DNA of 64,000 nucleotides from Pseudomonas sp. AL03. GTDB lineage: Bacteria; Pseudomonadota; Gammaproteobacteria; Pseudomonadales; Pseudomonadaceae. Location of the stretch: positions 62,001 through 126,000 of the forward strand of contig NZ_JASBRE010000003.1 in assembly GCF_029960815.1 (NCBI RefSeq), in the 5' to 3' direction. How positions within the stretch are numbered: the first letter of the stretch is position 1; each line of letters begins with the position of its first letter. Positions 54,131 through 64,000 of this stretch are shown in pieces. The position numbers were made by a program, and so were the translations under genes. The notes beneath the pieces were generated by a model. That model was not told the origin of the DNA. It worked only from the letters and a program-made list of their open reading frames with translations, and did no database searches.

Positions 54131-57100
54131 CAGGCAAATCTCAACAGTTCACGACCCATCGGCATCGCAGCGGAAAAGTTTAGCGACTGCACCATGACAA
54201 CCAGTTCGTCGAACTGTGGGCGCAGGGATTGCGGCGTTCTTGACGCCAATGCGTCTGCCAGCGCTATAGCTTGAAGGTTGCCCGCTTCCAGCAACAGCAA
54301 AATCTCCTCAAGGGATTCTCGCCATTGCGTGAGCGCCATCAATTCGGAGTCAACACAGACCTTTGCGATCGGGCTCTGACCAAAGTCGACATTCATCTGC
54401 TCAAGGCTTTGTTGCAGTAACCTGCTCAATTCATCAAACCATGTTGCGTCAGCAAAAATGCGCGCTACAGACTCTGCATCGCCGTGTTTTAGTGTGTGCT
54501 CCAAGTCGCCGGCCAGCAGCGAGAGCGCCTTGGCACCCATGGTGCCGCTGCTACCTTTAATTGTATGGAGCACAAAAGCTGCCCCAGATACGTCTTGCCG
54601 CTGGATCTGATCGTGCAACCGGCCAAGCAGTTTTTCTAGCTCGGGGCCAAAGTTACGCAGCACGTTGCGGATTAAATCGAGGTCACCTCCAAAACGATCA
54701 ATGATCGATGCACGAGACTCGATCACGCCTTCTCCTGTATTGGCTTGGCCCGAGCCTGGAGATGCCTGGCGATCCTCAAGGCCCACTTGAAAAAGCAATG
54801 TTGCGACGAGTTGTTCCAGATCTATGGGCTTGCCGACATGCTCATTCATCCCCGCAGCAAGACAGGCCTCACGGTCGGTATTGGAGGCATTTGCGGTCAT
54901 CGCCACGATCGGCAGCGCTGCAAAACGTGGATTCGATCGAATGCGACGGGTCGCCTCCAAGCCATCAATATCCGGCATCTGGATATCCATCAACACGGCG
55001 TCGAAGGGCACCTTCTCAGCCATCACCCTGCTCACACCTTCCAGACCACCTTCAGCCAGCGTCACTTGAGCACCTTCTCCTGTCAGTAACTCATCGGCAA
55101 CCTGCCGATTAAGCATGTTGTCTTCCACCACCAATAGCCGCAGCCCAGCCAGGCGCTGCGGCCTGTCAACAGTTGACTTGGATGGGAGTGACTGCGCAAG
55201 GCCATTACCGTTGAGTGCTCGCTGAACAGCGTCGGCTAACTGCTTGGGCGTGACAGGCTTGGTGAGAAACCCCACGAAGGGAGCGTCTCCCATCTCGCTT
55301 GCGTCGGCCAACACTTCACGGCCGTAAGCGGTAATCATAATGATCATTGGAGGCGGTACGCCGTTGCCCTGCTGATGGATCAATTGCGCAGCGCTCAGCC
55401 CATCCATATCGGACATCCGCCAGTCCATCAGTACCACGTCGTAGGCTTCGCCTCTCGCCTGGGCGGTTTTCACCCATTCCACTGCTTGCGTGCCACCACT
55501 CACGTGGTCGGCCTCCCACCCTAATGCATGAACGGTTCGCAACAGCAATTCACCCGCCATGGCGTTGTCGTCGACGACCAGTATCCGTATGGACACATCG
55601 ACTCCAGGACTGTCAGAACTCAGCAGCGATTTCGGCGCTACATCCAGAGTGATATCGAACCAGAAGCGACTTCCCATCCCCTGCTGGCTCTCCACCTGAA
55701 GTTCACCGCCCATCAAGCTGACCAACCGCTTACAGATCACCAAGCCCAGACCGGTGCCGCCAAAGCGACGGGTGGTTGAAGCCTCGGCCTGAGTGAATCC
55801 TTCAAAAATGCGCTGAAGTTGCTCCGGGCTGATACCGATACCTGTATCAGAAATGGCGATGCGCAAGCTCACAGTGTTTTCCGTGCGCATCAGTTGCTCG
55901 ACGCTGACCACGATCTGGCCTTCCATGGTGAACTTGAGGGCGTTACCCGCCAGGTTGATCAGCACCTGTTGCAGCCGCAGGCTATCGCCTATCAGGTCGT
56001 TGGGTAGATTGGAGTCCAGGTCGAACATGACCTCGACTTCTTTCTGGCCCTGGTTGCCGGCCAGCACAACGGAGAGGTCACGCATGAGCGATTCGAGTTC
56101 GAATGGGTGCACATCGAGTTGCAGCTTGCCGGCCTCAATCTTGGAGTAATCAAGGATGTCATTGAGCAACCCCAGCAGTGATTTCGCAGCAGACTGTGCT
56201 TTGGTCACATAGTCGAGTTGGCGACCATTCAGGTCAGTGTTCTGCACTAACTGCAACATGCCCAGCACGGCGTTCATCGGCGTGCGTATTTCGTGGCTCA
56301 TGTTGGCCAGGAACGAAGATTTGGCCGCACTCGCGGTATCGGCCTGTTCCTTGGCATACAGCAGATTTGACTCCAGCTCGCGCTGGGAGGTGATGTCCCG
56401 ATTGATACCCGTCACACGCAAAGCCGCACCGCTCGGACTGCGTTCGACCTGCGCGCCTGCCTGTATGAAGCGGATCTGGCCGTCCGGGCGAACGACACGG
56501 AAAATGGTGTCGTACACACCCCTCCCCTCGACTGCGGCACTCAGCTTTTCAGCCGCTGCCACCGCATCGTCGGGGTGAACTCGCGAATACCAGTGCTGAT
56601 AACCCAGACCATTATTGCGCAACGTCAGTGGCTGACCGTAGAACTCGAACATGCGGTCATTCCACTGCAAGGCATTGTCGGCCAACGTCCAGGACCAGAT
56701 GCCCAGTTCGGCTACCTCAGCAGCCATCACTAACTGGTCGTGCACCGCCATCAGTTCACTACGTTGTTTCTGCGTCGTCTCCAGGCTCGCAGCCAGCTCC
56801 CTTTCCGCCGCTTTGCGTTCGGTGATGTCCACAGCGATGCCTAGATAGCCGCTCAATTCCCCGTCATCATCACGCATGGAGGTGACCACCAGCGTGACAG
56901 GAAGCCGCGAGCCATCCTTACGTATGTAAGTCCACTCCCGGGTTTCTGCACCTTCAAGCTCAGGTTTATAGGTAAACACACGGAAACCATCGATTGCCTG
57001 AGCGTACTCCTCGCTCAGTTCAACGCTACGAGCAGCGATTTCCGCTGGCACATGTATCGATTCAGGTGTGCGCTGACCCAGCAACTCATCGGCGTGATAG

Positions 57101-58680
57101 CCCAACAAATGCTCGGCGCCTTTGTTGAACACACGGATAACGCCATCGAGATCCGTCGCAATGATTGAGACCTCAGTGGCCGAGCGCAGCACGGTGCCTA
57201 ACAATAGATTGAGATGCCGCAACTCGGAAGTTCGCTGCGCAACCTGCTCCTCCAGGTTTGAATTGAGTTCAAGAATTCGGGCTTCTGCTACTTTTTTCGC
57301 CGAGATATCCCTTAACGTCTTGGAGACTCCAACCACGCGACCACCCTCGCCATTAATGGGTGAGATGCTGGCGGAGATATCGATCAGCCGGCCATCTTTA
57401 CGGCGGCGCTGGGTATCAAAGCCAGTGATACTCTCCCCGGCCCTTATGCGCGCAAGGATATGGGCTTCTTCAGCTACAAACTCCTCAGGAACAACCAGAC
57501 TGACCAGCGTCTGGCCAACAGCCTCCTCGGCGGTATAGCCAAAAAGGTGCTCGGCCCCCTTGTTCCAGTTGGTGACGATGCCATCGAGTGTTTTTCCAAT
57601 AATGCCATCGGCCGAGCTTTCGACGATGGCGGCCAGCCTTGCCTGTTCGGCCAATATCTGCCGCCGGCGTTGACGGCTGACACTCACGACACCCGCCAGA
57701 GTAGCCAGTAGAAGCGTGAGCAAACCACCCATCAACAGGACGACTGTTGGTGAAACCTGATGCAGGTGCTGGATGAACAACGGATGCGCGCCGAGTTCGA
57801 TTTGCCATCGCCTCCCGTATACCTCGCGCTCCACCTGATGGTTCATCAGCGTTTCACGGCTGGCCGAATCGTCGGTGCTTTCATAAAACAGCTTCTCTTG
57901 CCCAGGGACAGTGATATCCCTTAATCGCAGATGCACCGTCTCGTTTTCTATGCGCAGGTCTCTGAGTACCTCCTCTGTCCGCAACACGACATAGCTCCAG
58001 CCAAAAGCTGCGGCCTCTCGTTCAGCAGCGGTCGCCGGAGTCACACCGCCGCGAAAGATAGGCATCAACACCAGGAAAGACTGCTGCGGTTTCGCTGTAC
58101 TCTGTATCAAAGTGATGGGCCCGGTTATCCGTGCCACACCGCTTTGTATCGAGGATAGGGCAGCCTCTCGCCGCGCAGTTTCCGACGCTATGTCCAAGCC
58201 AATTGCAGCCTGGTTACCCTCAGCCGGTTCGACATACTGGACAACGTAACGCTCGCCTGAATGAGGTGAGAATTGACGAATGGAGAAATCGGCTTTGCCA
58301 TCGGCCCGAGCGTATTTGAGAAACTCGCGTTCATCGCGCTCCGATACTCGCCTGATAAAGCCCAAAGCACTTGCGCCGGGGAACTCGGCAGCGAGGTCGC
58401 GCGTTTGGTGATATTGACCAAAAACTTCGCGACTGATGCCATGCTCACCCGCTGTCAGCACCGCTCCACGAGCGCCACGCAATCCGTATTGGTAAAGATC
58501 GAGGCGAGTTATAACCAGCTCTGCCGCTTCTTCGGTAGCCGCGGCGATCGCCTCTTGGGCCTGCTGCTCGTTGATGCGTTCGAGGATCCAGCCACCCAGA
58601 ATGCTTGCCCCTAACCCCACCACCAGAGTGATAGCTACGCCCCAACTCAATGCAAAAAACTTATGTTTTCTCACCCGCAT
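54130..58680 (-). CDS. CHASE-PAS hybrid sensor histidine kinase with two receivers and HPt
   Basis: About 1516 residues from ATG 58680. Order: TM1 and a periplasmic CHASE domain (about 40-300; FPGASALGFIRRVSERDE), TM2, and three PAS domains (around 350-460, 480-600 and 630-760). Then come HisKA with SHEIRTPMNA, HATPase with NALKFT, DTGIGI and GGTGLGL, receivers with VLMDWRMSDMDG and VLMDIQMPDIDG, and a C-terminal HPt with HTIKGSSG. All phosphorelay residues are intact. CHASE domains sense small external molecules. The overlapping REC-GGDEF gene suggests that the signal is read out as c-di-GMP. Confidence 0.93.
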   Translation of the reverse strand: MRVRKHKFFALSWGVAITLVVGLGASILGGWILERINEQQAQEAIAAATEEAAELVITRLDLYQYGLRGARGAVLTAGEHGISREVFGQYHQTRDLAAEFPGASALGFIRRVSERDEREFLKYARADGKADFSIRQFSPHSGERYVVQYVEPAEGNQAAIGLDIASETARREAALSSIQSGVARITGPITLIQSTAKPQQSFLVLMPIFRGGVTPATAAEREAAAFGWSYVVLRTEEVLRDLRIENETVHLRLRDITVPGQEKLFYESTDDSASRETLMNHQVEREVYGRRWQIELGAHPLFIQHLHQVSPTVVLLMGGLLTLLLATLAGVVSVSRQRRRQILAEQARLAAIVESSADGIIGKTLDGIVTNWNKGAEHLFGYTAEEAVGQTLVSLVVPEEFVAEEAHILARIRAGESITGFDTQRRRKDGRLIDISASISPINGEGGRVVGVSKTLRDISAKKVAEARILELNSNLEEQVAQRTSELRHLNLLLGTVLRSATEVSIIATDLDGVIRVFNKGAEHLLGYHADELLGQRTPESIHVPAEIAARSVELSEEYAQAIDGFRVFTYKPELEGAETREWTYIRKDGSRLPVTLVVTSMRDDDGELSGYLGIAVDITERKAAERELAASLETTQKQRSELMAVHDQLVMAAEVAELGIWSWTLADNALQWNDRMFEFYGQPLTLRNNGLGYQHWYSRVHPDDAVAAAEKLSAAVEGRGVYDTIFRVVRPDGQIRFIQAGAQVERSPSGAALRVTGINRDITSQRELESNLLYAKEQADTASAAKSSFLANMSHEIRTPMNAVLGMLQLVQNTDLNGRQLDYVTKAQSAAKSLLGLLNDILDYSKIEAGKLQLDVHPFELESLMRDLSVVLAGNQGQKEVEVMFDLDSNLPNDLIGDSLRLQQVLINLAGNALKFTMEGQIVVSVEQLMRTENTVSLRIAISDTGIGISPEQLQRIFEGFTQAEASTTRRFGGTGLGLVICKRLVSLMGGELQVESQQGMGSRFWFDITLDVAPKSLLSSDSPGVDVSIRILVVDDNAMAGELLLRTVHALGWEADHVSGGTQAVEWVKTAQARGEAYDVVLMDWRMSDMDGLSAAQLIHQQGNGVPPPMIIMITAYGREVLADASEMGDAPFVGFLTKPVTPKQLADAVQRALNGNGLAQSLPSKSTVDRPQRLAGLRLLVVEDNMLNRQVADELLTGEGAQVTLAEGGLEGVSRVMAEKVPFDAVLMDIQMPDIDGLEATRRIRSNPRFAALPIVAMTANASNTDREACLAAGMNEHVGKPIDLEQLVATLLFQVGLEDRQASPGSGQANTGEGVIESRASIIDRFGGDLDLIRNVLRNFGPELEKLLGRLHDQIQRQDVSGAAFVLHTIKGSSGTMGAKALSLLAGDLEHTLKHGDAESVARIFADATWFDELSRLLQQSLEQMNVDFGQSPIAKVCVDSELMALTQWRESLEEILLLLEAGNLQAIALADALASRTPQSLRPQFDELVVMVQSLNFSAAMPMGRELLRFA

Positions 58681-59257
58681 TGTCCCATTGCAGAAGACCT
58701 TCAAGCCTTCAATATTAAAGTTTGAACCCTGTTGAGAGCGTCTGTAACTTAGTTCGTATGCATCACATTAACCATGAACCCCGTGGATAAAAATGTGCAT
58801 ATTTGAGTAAAGGGAACAGGACGGAAATATAGATAAACGTCTTGTCGCACATTCCTTCGGCCCTCGCAAATCCCTTGTATTTAAAAACAAAAAATCCTCG
58901 CCCGGCTTTTCTGCGGTGAGATGCCCTGTCGGTGTCCCCGAATGCGCTCAGGCCAGGCCCGCCCATCGTTGAAGTCTTTCGAGGTCCGCTTCAGGCTCTC
59001 CATTAGTCCTGCAGCCCTTAGCCCATCCTGAATAAGTCCGAAGGTTATCGGTGCTCATAAGTCAGGGTGGACATAAAATTCCGATCAGCCGCTGACGCAG
59101 CTATGCTCGCTAGGCATACAAACATAGATCAGCTCCTTTGGCAGACTCCAAGCCAGCCGTAGTGGTGCGCTGCAAGGTGCTCGTGACGCAGCCATCAGGT
59201 CAAGAACTGCGTCGGGAGTACTCCCACCCTCATCACTCCATTCGTCGAGGGCGTGTC
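58681..59257. other. intergenic region between kinase and ndvB
   Basis: About 580 bases between two divergently transcribed genes. No ORF, RNA or repeat is recognised. It must hold both promoters. Confidence 0.5.
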
Positions 59258-62200
59258 ATGCAAGGAAACATGGACAGTCATTGGACCCACGTCTTCTTCC
59301 GGTTCTGGCGTCTGCCTGCCATTTACTATCGCCAGTGGAGCGAATCACGTCGTAAATTCGAGTACGAATCACTGCTGCGCTCGGAGTTGTTCAGCGCCGA
59401 ACAGATGGCCAGCCATGGAACGCTACTCGCCCAACAGCACCGTATTAGCAGCCGCACGACGAAAGACTCGCTGCTGGCGCGCTTGGCCGACAACGAGACG
59501 ACGCTAGCCAGTAGCTGCAAGGCGCTCACTGCGGCACCGTTGTCCGCCCGGCGTGCAACACCGGCAGCGGAATGGTTATTGGACAACTATTACCTGGTCG
59601 AAGAACAAATCCGCACCGCCAAGTCTCACCTGCCCCGAGGCTACAGCCGTGAGTTGCCGCAATTGGCCGATGGCCCGTCGGCAGGATTGCCACGGGTCTA
59701 CGACATCGCTCTGGAGACCATTTCACATGGCGACGGCAGGGTCGATGAGGAGAGTCTGAGCCGTTTTGTAGTGTTCTATCAGACGATAACACCACTCACA
59801 CTCGGCGAATTGTGGGCGATTCCGATCATGCTACGCCTGGCTCTGATCGAGAATCTGCGGCGAGTAGCTTCGCGAGTCATGGCTAACTGGGATGACCGCA
59901 ACCTGGCCAATGACTGGGCCGATCACTTGATCGAAACCGCCGAGCGCGATGCCAAAAGCGTGGTCCTGACGGTCGCTGACATGGCGCGCTCGGAGCCGCC
60001 GATGACCTCATCATTCGTCGCTGAACTGGCGCGACGGCTACAAGGGCAAAGTGCCGCGCTGATACTGCCATTGGCCTGGATCGAGCAGATGCTCAGCGAG
60101 TCAGGACTCAACATCGAGCGCCTGGTGCAGGTGGATGCCCAGCAGCAAGCCGCCGATCAGGTGTCCATCAGCAACAGTATCGCCAGCTTGCGTCTGCTGT
60201 CGGCCATCGACTGGCAGGAGTTCGTCGAACACCTGAGCCACGTCGAGCAAGTGTTGCGCACAGACCCGGCAGGGATCTACGCGCGTATGGATTTCGCGAC
60301 CCGAGATCACTATCGGCATGTGGTCGAACGCTTGGCCAGGAATTGTGACCAGGCTGAAAATAGCGTCGCGCAAGCGGCCATCGCCCTGGCCGATACCCGG
60401 ATAAGGCCTCCGCCCGAGGGTGATGTGGCTGGACATGTGGGTTACTACCTGGTGGGCCCCGGACTCAATCAGCTCGAGCATCGAATCGCCGCTCGAGTGC
60501 CCTTGGGCGAGCAATGGCCACGCCTGCTGCTTCGCGTACCGCTGACCTTCTACTTGGGTCTGGTGATGATCCTGTCAACGCTGTTCGCCTGGCCTTTCCT
60601 TGAGGCCGTTTATCGCGACGCAAGGCCTGGATACCTGCTGGTATTGCTCGCGATACCCACGCTGCTGATGTCCAGCCGCCTGGCCATCGGGCTGGTCAAT
60701 TGGCTGATCACTCTCACCCTGCCCCCCAGCTTTGTTCCCCGGCTGGATTACAGCCAGGGTATCGCGCTGCAAGCGCGCACGTTGGTGGTCATTCCCACCC
60801 TGATAGCCCATTGCGTGGATGTCGAAGAGTTGGTCGAAGGCCTGGAAGTACGCTTCCTGGCCAATCGGGATGCCAATCTGCACTTCGCCCTGCTCACCGA
60901 TTTCATGGACGCCCCCACCCAGGAGCTGGAGCAGGATGCGAGCCTGATGTTGCTGGCACGGCGGTTGATTGAAGGGTTAAATCAGAAATACCCCGACCCA
61001 CACAATGACCGCTTTTTCCTGTTGCATCGACCAAGACGCTGGAACGAGGCCGAGCAGACCTGGATGGGCTATGAGCGCAAACGCGGCAAACTCGCCGAGC
61101 TCAATGCCCTGCTGCGAGGCCGGGGCCAGGAGTACTTTTCACTGATCGTGGGCAATATCCAGGCACTGACTGCCGTTCGTTACGTGATCGCCCTCGACAC
61201 TGATACTCAATTACCGCGTGATGTTGCACAGCGATGCATCGGCGCGATGGAGCACCCGCTCAACCACCCCGTGTTCGACCCGCACAAGGGCCATATCAGC
61301 AGCGGTTATGCGATTTTGCAACCGCGAGTGGGCATCAGCCTGCCGAGCACTGCACGCTCTTCCTATGCCCGGCTGTTCGGAAACGATGCAGGCGTCGATC
61401 CTTACACCCGCGCTGTTTCGGACGTCTATCAGGATCTTTTCCAGCAAGGTTCATTCATTGGCAAAGGCATCTACGCCGTGGATGCTTTCGAGCACGCCCT
61501 GGAAGGATGTTTCCCGGAGAACCGCATCCTGAGCCACGACCTGATCGAGGGTTGTTATGCCCGCTCGGGGTTACTCAGCGACGTGCAACTGTTTGAAGAA
61601 TACCCCGCCCGTTACAGCGCCGACGTCAAGCGCCGGCATCGCTGGATTCGCGGGGACTGGCAGTTGCTGCCTTGGGTCATGCCCTGGACGCCCAAGGCAG
61701 GTGGAGGGCTGGAGCGCAATCGTCTTTGCGCCGTGGCGCGCTGGAAAATTTTTGACAATCTTCGGCGCAGTCTGGAGCCGAGCGCTTTCCTGATAATGTT
61801 GCTGTGGGGCTGGCTTGGAGCAATGGAGCCTCGTTCGTGGACCTTCGCGGTGCTTATCCTGGTACTGATCCCACCGCTGTCGAGCGCCTTGCACGAGCTC
61901 ATGCACAAAACCGTCGACGTTCCGATCGAGCAGCATTTGACCGCGGCCCTGGGCACCTCCAGCCAACACTTTATGCGGGCGGTCCTTCCTCTGGTCTGGT
62001 TGCCGTTCGAAGCGTTATACAGCCTGGATGCAATCGGCCGTACGCTGTGGCGCATGCTGATCAGCAAGCGTCGTCTGTTGCAGTGGAACCCTTCACGGGA
62101 AGTGGAACGCAGCGACAGCAACACGCTATCCGAGCTGTACCGCACAATGTGGATAGCCCCATTGCTGACGACGGTCCTTTTTGTACTGTTACTACCCACT

Positions 62201-64000
62201 CCGAACGTGCTCGCCTTGGCCGGACCATTTTTGCTGCTGTGGCTGACGAGCCCGGCTGTCGCTTGGTGGCTCAGCCGGCCTTCCCCCCGGGCGAAGTTCA
62301 ATCCTTCAGCGCAGGAGCTGCGCTTCCTGCGCTCTCTGGCGCGAAAAACCTGGGCGTTCTTCGATCAATACGTCGGTCCGGCCGACAACTGGCTACCCCC
62401 TGACAACATCCAGGAGCAGCCCCACCTTGCCATTGCACACCGTACATCGCCGACCAATATGGGCATGGCGCTGCTGTCCCATCTGGCCGCGCACGATTTT
62501 GGCTATCTGAGTGGCGAGCGGCTACTGGAGCGCCTCGATCAGTCCTTGTCCAGTATGGCCGGCCTGGAGAGCTACCGCCGGCACTTCTACAACTGGTATG
62601 ACACCTTGACGCTCAAGCCCTTGCCACCGCTCTACGTATCGACGGTAGATAGCGGGAATCTGGCAGGGCTGCTATTGACCTTGCGCCCAGGGCTGTTGGA
62701 CCTGATTGATGCGCCACTGTTTGATCTGCGGGTGGTCAATGGGCTGATCGACACCCTGAATGTGCTGCAAGACACCCTACTCGCCGCGGGCCTGGACGAC
62801 GCCGAGGTACGAACCCTGCAAGACGAAGCGCTCGGGGCGCAGGCCCGGATTGTTTCGAACCCTGACGACGCCCCCGAGACGCTCCTGACCTTGCTGGAGC
62901 GCATGAATGCACCCACTGCCCTCAGCGGCTTGGCGACGGTCGGTGAGGCCGCTTTCTGGCTCAAGGCATTGTGCGCGCAATGTCAGGATCTGCAGGCCGA
63001 GCTGCTGCGCTTTAGACTGCCGCCCGCCATCGACAGGACAGAGCCGTTGGCACTCAGCTGGCGCCAATTGGCGCAAATCGATGTCGCTCGCTGGTTGCCG
63101 GCTCAGCAGGCTCAAGTGACGTCCGTGCAGCGCCTGGCTGTGCAGCGCATTGCCTCGGTCACCCGCCTGGCCAATCTGGCCGACACCATGGCGAACATGG
63201 ACTTCACTTTTCTCTATGATTCCCGGCGCAATCTTTTCGCTATTGGCTATAACGCCAGCGAGCACAAGCTGGATACGGGTTACTACGACTTGCTGGCCTC
63301 GGAGGCGCGACTGACCAACTATGTGGTTATCGCTCAAGGTCAGTTACCTCAAGAAGGCTGGTTTAGCCTTGGAAGACTGCTCACCAGCAGCGGCGGCATA
63401 CCCGTGCTGTTGTCATGGACTGGCTCGATGTTCGAGTACCTGATGCCCATGCTGGTAATGCCCAACTACGAAGGTACCCTGCTCGACCAGACCTGCCGCG
63501 CGGCGGTCGCCTTGCAGATAGAGTACGGCAATCAGTTGGGCATTCCCTGGGGGGTTTCCGAGTCGGGTTACAACATTCAGGATGCTCACTTCAACTACCA
63601 GTATCGCGCATTCGGTGTACCAGGCCTGGGTCTCAAGCGAGGCCTTGGCGAAGACACCGTTGTCGCCCCCTATGCCAGCGCCCTGGCGCTGATGGTGGCC
63701 CCCGAGGCCTCGTGCCGGAACCTGCAGCGACTGGCCGCGCTGGGCCTGGCCGGGCGCTACGGCCTATATGAAGCCGTGGATTTCACCGCGGCGCGCTTGC
63801 AACGCGGGCAGCGTTGCGCAGTCGTCTATTCCTTTATGGCGCATCACCAGGGCATGAGCCTGCTCGCGCTGACTTTCTTGCTACTTGACCGTCCGATGCA
63901 GCGACGTTTCGAATCCGACCCGCAATTCCAGGCGACCACCCTGCTGTTGCAGGAGCGTGTGCCGAAGACCGCCGCACAGTACCTGCATGCCGCGAGCGCG
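59258..64000 (+). CDS. ndvB: cyclic beta-1,2-glucan synthase NdvB/ChvB-like (3' end beyond window)
   Basis: The frame is open from ATG 59258 (GAGGG 6 bases upstream) to the window end, 1581 codons. Membrane helices lie near 425-480. A GT-A glycosyltransferase region has ALDTDTQLP (around 645) and the acceptor-side motif RRHRWIRGDWQ (around 790), followed by more helices to about 1000. From about 1310 there is a glucoamylase-like domain (LSWTGSMFEYLMP, WGVSESGYN, MAHHQGMSLLAL). The GH94 phosphorylase part expected in a full protein of about 2800 residues lies outside. It makes periplasmic cyclic glucans, linked to osmoadaptation and host interaction. Confidence 0.93.
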   Translation, partial: MQGNMDSHWTHVFFRFWRLPAIYYRQWSESRRKFEYESLLRSELFSAEQMASHGTLLAQQHRISSRTTKDSLLARLADNETTLASSCKALTAAPLSARRATPAAEWLLDNYYLVEEQIRTAKSHLPRGYSRELPQLADGPSAGLPRVYDIALETISHGDGRVDEESLSRFVVFYQTITPLTLGELWAIPIMLRLALIENLRRVASRVMANWDDRNLANDWADHLIETAERDAKSVVLTVADMARSEPPMTSSFVAELARRLQGQSAALILPLAWIEQMLSESGLNIERLVQVDAQQQAADQVSISNSIASLRLLSAIDWQEFVEHLSHVEQVLRTDPAGIYARMDFATRDHYRHVVERLARNCDQAENSVAQAAIALADTRIRPPPEGDVAGHVGYYLVGPGLNQLEHRIAARVPLGEQWPRLLLRVPLTFYLGLVMILSTLFAWPFLEAVYRDARPGYLLVLLAIPTLLMSSRLAIGLVNWLITLTLPPSFVPRLDYSQGIALQARTLVVIPTLIAHCVDVEELVEGLEVRFLANRDANLHFALLTDFMDAPTQELEQDASLMLLARRLIEGLNQKYPDPHNDRFFLLHRPRRWNEAEQTWMGYERKRGKLAELNALLRGRGQEYFSLIVGNIQALTAVRYVIALDTDTQLPRDVAQRCIGAMEHPLNHPVFDPHKGHISSGYAILQPRVGISLPSTARSSYARLFGNDAGVDPYTRAVSDVYQDLFQQGSFIGKGIYAVDAFEHALEGCFPENRILSHDLIEGCYARSGLLSDVQLFEEYPARYSADVKRRHRWIRGDWQLLPWVMPWTPKAGGGLERNRLCAVARWKIFDNLRRSLEPSAFLIMLLWGWLGAMEPRSWTFAVLILVLIPPLSSALHELMHKTVDVPIEQHLTAALGTSSQHFMRAVLPLVWLPFEALYSLDAIGRTLWRMLISKRRLLQWNPSREVERSDSNTLSELYRTMWIAPLLTTVLFVLLLPTPNVLALAGPFLLLWLTSPAVAWWLSRPSPRAKFNPSAQELRFLRSLARKTWAFFDQYVGPADNWLPPDNIQEQPHLAIAHRTSPTNMGMALLSHLAAHDFGYLSGERLLERLDQSLSSMAGLESYRRHFYNWYDTLTLKPLPPLYVSTVDSGNLAGLLLTLRPGLLDLIDAPLFDLRVVNGLIDTLNVLQDTLLAAGLDDAEVRTLQDEALGAQARIVSNPDDAPETLLTLLERMNAPTALSGLATVGEAAFWLKALCAQCQDLQAELLRFRLPPAIDRTEPLALSWRQLAQIDVARWLPAQQAQVTSVQRLAVQRIASVTRLANLADTMANMDFTFLYDSRRNLFAIGYNASEHKLDTGYYDLLASEARLTNYVVIAQGQLPQEGWFSLGRLLTSSGGIPVLLSWTGSMFEYLMPMLVMPNYEGTLLDQTCRAAVALQIEYGNQLGIPWGVSESGYNIQDAHFNYQYRAFGVPGLGLKRGLGEDTVVAPYASALALMVAPEASCRNLQRLAALGLAGRYGLYEAVDFTAARLQRGQRCAVVYSFMAHHQGMSLLALTFLLLDRPMQRRFESDPQFQATTLLLQERVPKTAAQYLHAASA

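Noticed and set aside
1..64000. CRISPR arrays, tRNA or rRNA genes, prophage modules
   Set aside because: No regularly spaced repeats, no tRNA-like cloverleaf with a CCA end and no phage structural genes were seen when reading both strands.

Overview
The window looks like a chromosomal segment of a Pseudomonas, most likely of the fluorescens group. The evidence is codon use, DUF2790 and DUF6124 family genes, a classic Pseudomonas REP hairpin at 37759-37792, the napEDABC arrangement and a very large NdvB-type cyclic glucan synthase. All identifications come from reading translations by eye; no search was run.

Layout. (a) 1-4628, minus strand: a four-gene envelope or exopolysaccharide operon made of a zinc-ribbon/degenerate GGDEF protein, a membrane GT2 glycosyltransferase, a secreted barrel-like protein and an HlyD-type protein cut by the window edge. 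(b) 5078-11105: a LysR regulator divergent from a DHA2 efflux pump, a periplasmic cupin behind a cobalamin-riboswitch-like RNA with its own terminator, a hexuronate-type transporter, and two small conserved proteins. (c) 11275-17475, plus: a lactate/glycolate permease followed by glcDEFG (glycolate oxidase). (d) 17546-26057, minus: an apparently transferred biosynthetic cluster. papA-papB-papC homologues should convert chorismate to 4-aminophenylpyruvate, accompanied by an alpha-oxoamine synthase, a HemK-like methyltransferase, an FAD amine oxidase and an exporter. Its upstream flank is AT-rich and carries a transposase scrap and a truncated dienelactone hydrolase gene. (e) 26932-31978: a DUF2790 protein, periplasmic nitrate reductase napEDABC and a CMD-family protein. 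(f) 32175-37735, plus: a glutamine-synthetase-like gamma-glutamyl ligase, aldehyde dehydrogenase, iron alcohol dehydrogenase and APC permease, probably for use of an amine or amino alcohol. (g) 37803-38420: two truncated genes back to back. (h) 38425-48842: a second undescribed-looking biosynthetic cluster. It holds an FAD/NAD(P) protein, an aminotransferase, an acylating aldehyde dehydrogenase, a 4-hydroxy-2-oxovalerate-type aldolase, an AbrB-family membrane protein, an ATP-grasp ligase, a haem-oxygenase-like protein with two ExxH motifs and an MFS exporter, with a divergent LysR regulator. (i) 48850-50743: a degraded island with an unknown ORF, a helicase scrap and a broken IS1182-type transposase. 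(j) 50818-58680: a DUF4157 protein and c-di-GMP/two-component genes (GAF-GGDEF, an EAL remnant, REC-GGDEF coupled to a CHASE-PAS hybrid kinase). (k) 59258-64000: the 5' part of ndvB.

How the parts fit. Much of the window is accessory. The two minus-strand clusters (d) and (h) are the strongest candidates for undescribed chemistry. In (d) a free aromatic amine is built and probably joined to an acyl thioester. In (h) the aldolase/dehydrogenase pair plus aminotransferase resemble the SanM/SanN logic of nikkomycin biosynthesis and could make a gamma-hydroxy amino acid that is then ligated and oxidised. Each cluster ends or begins with its own MFS exporter.
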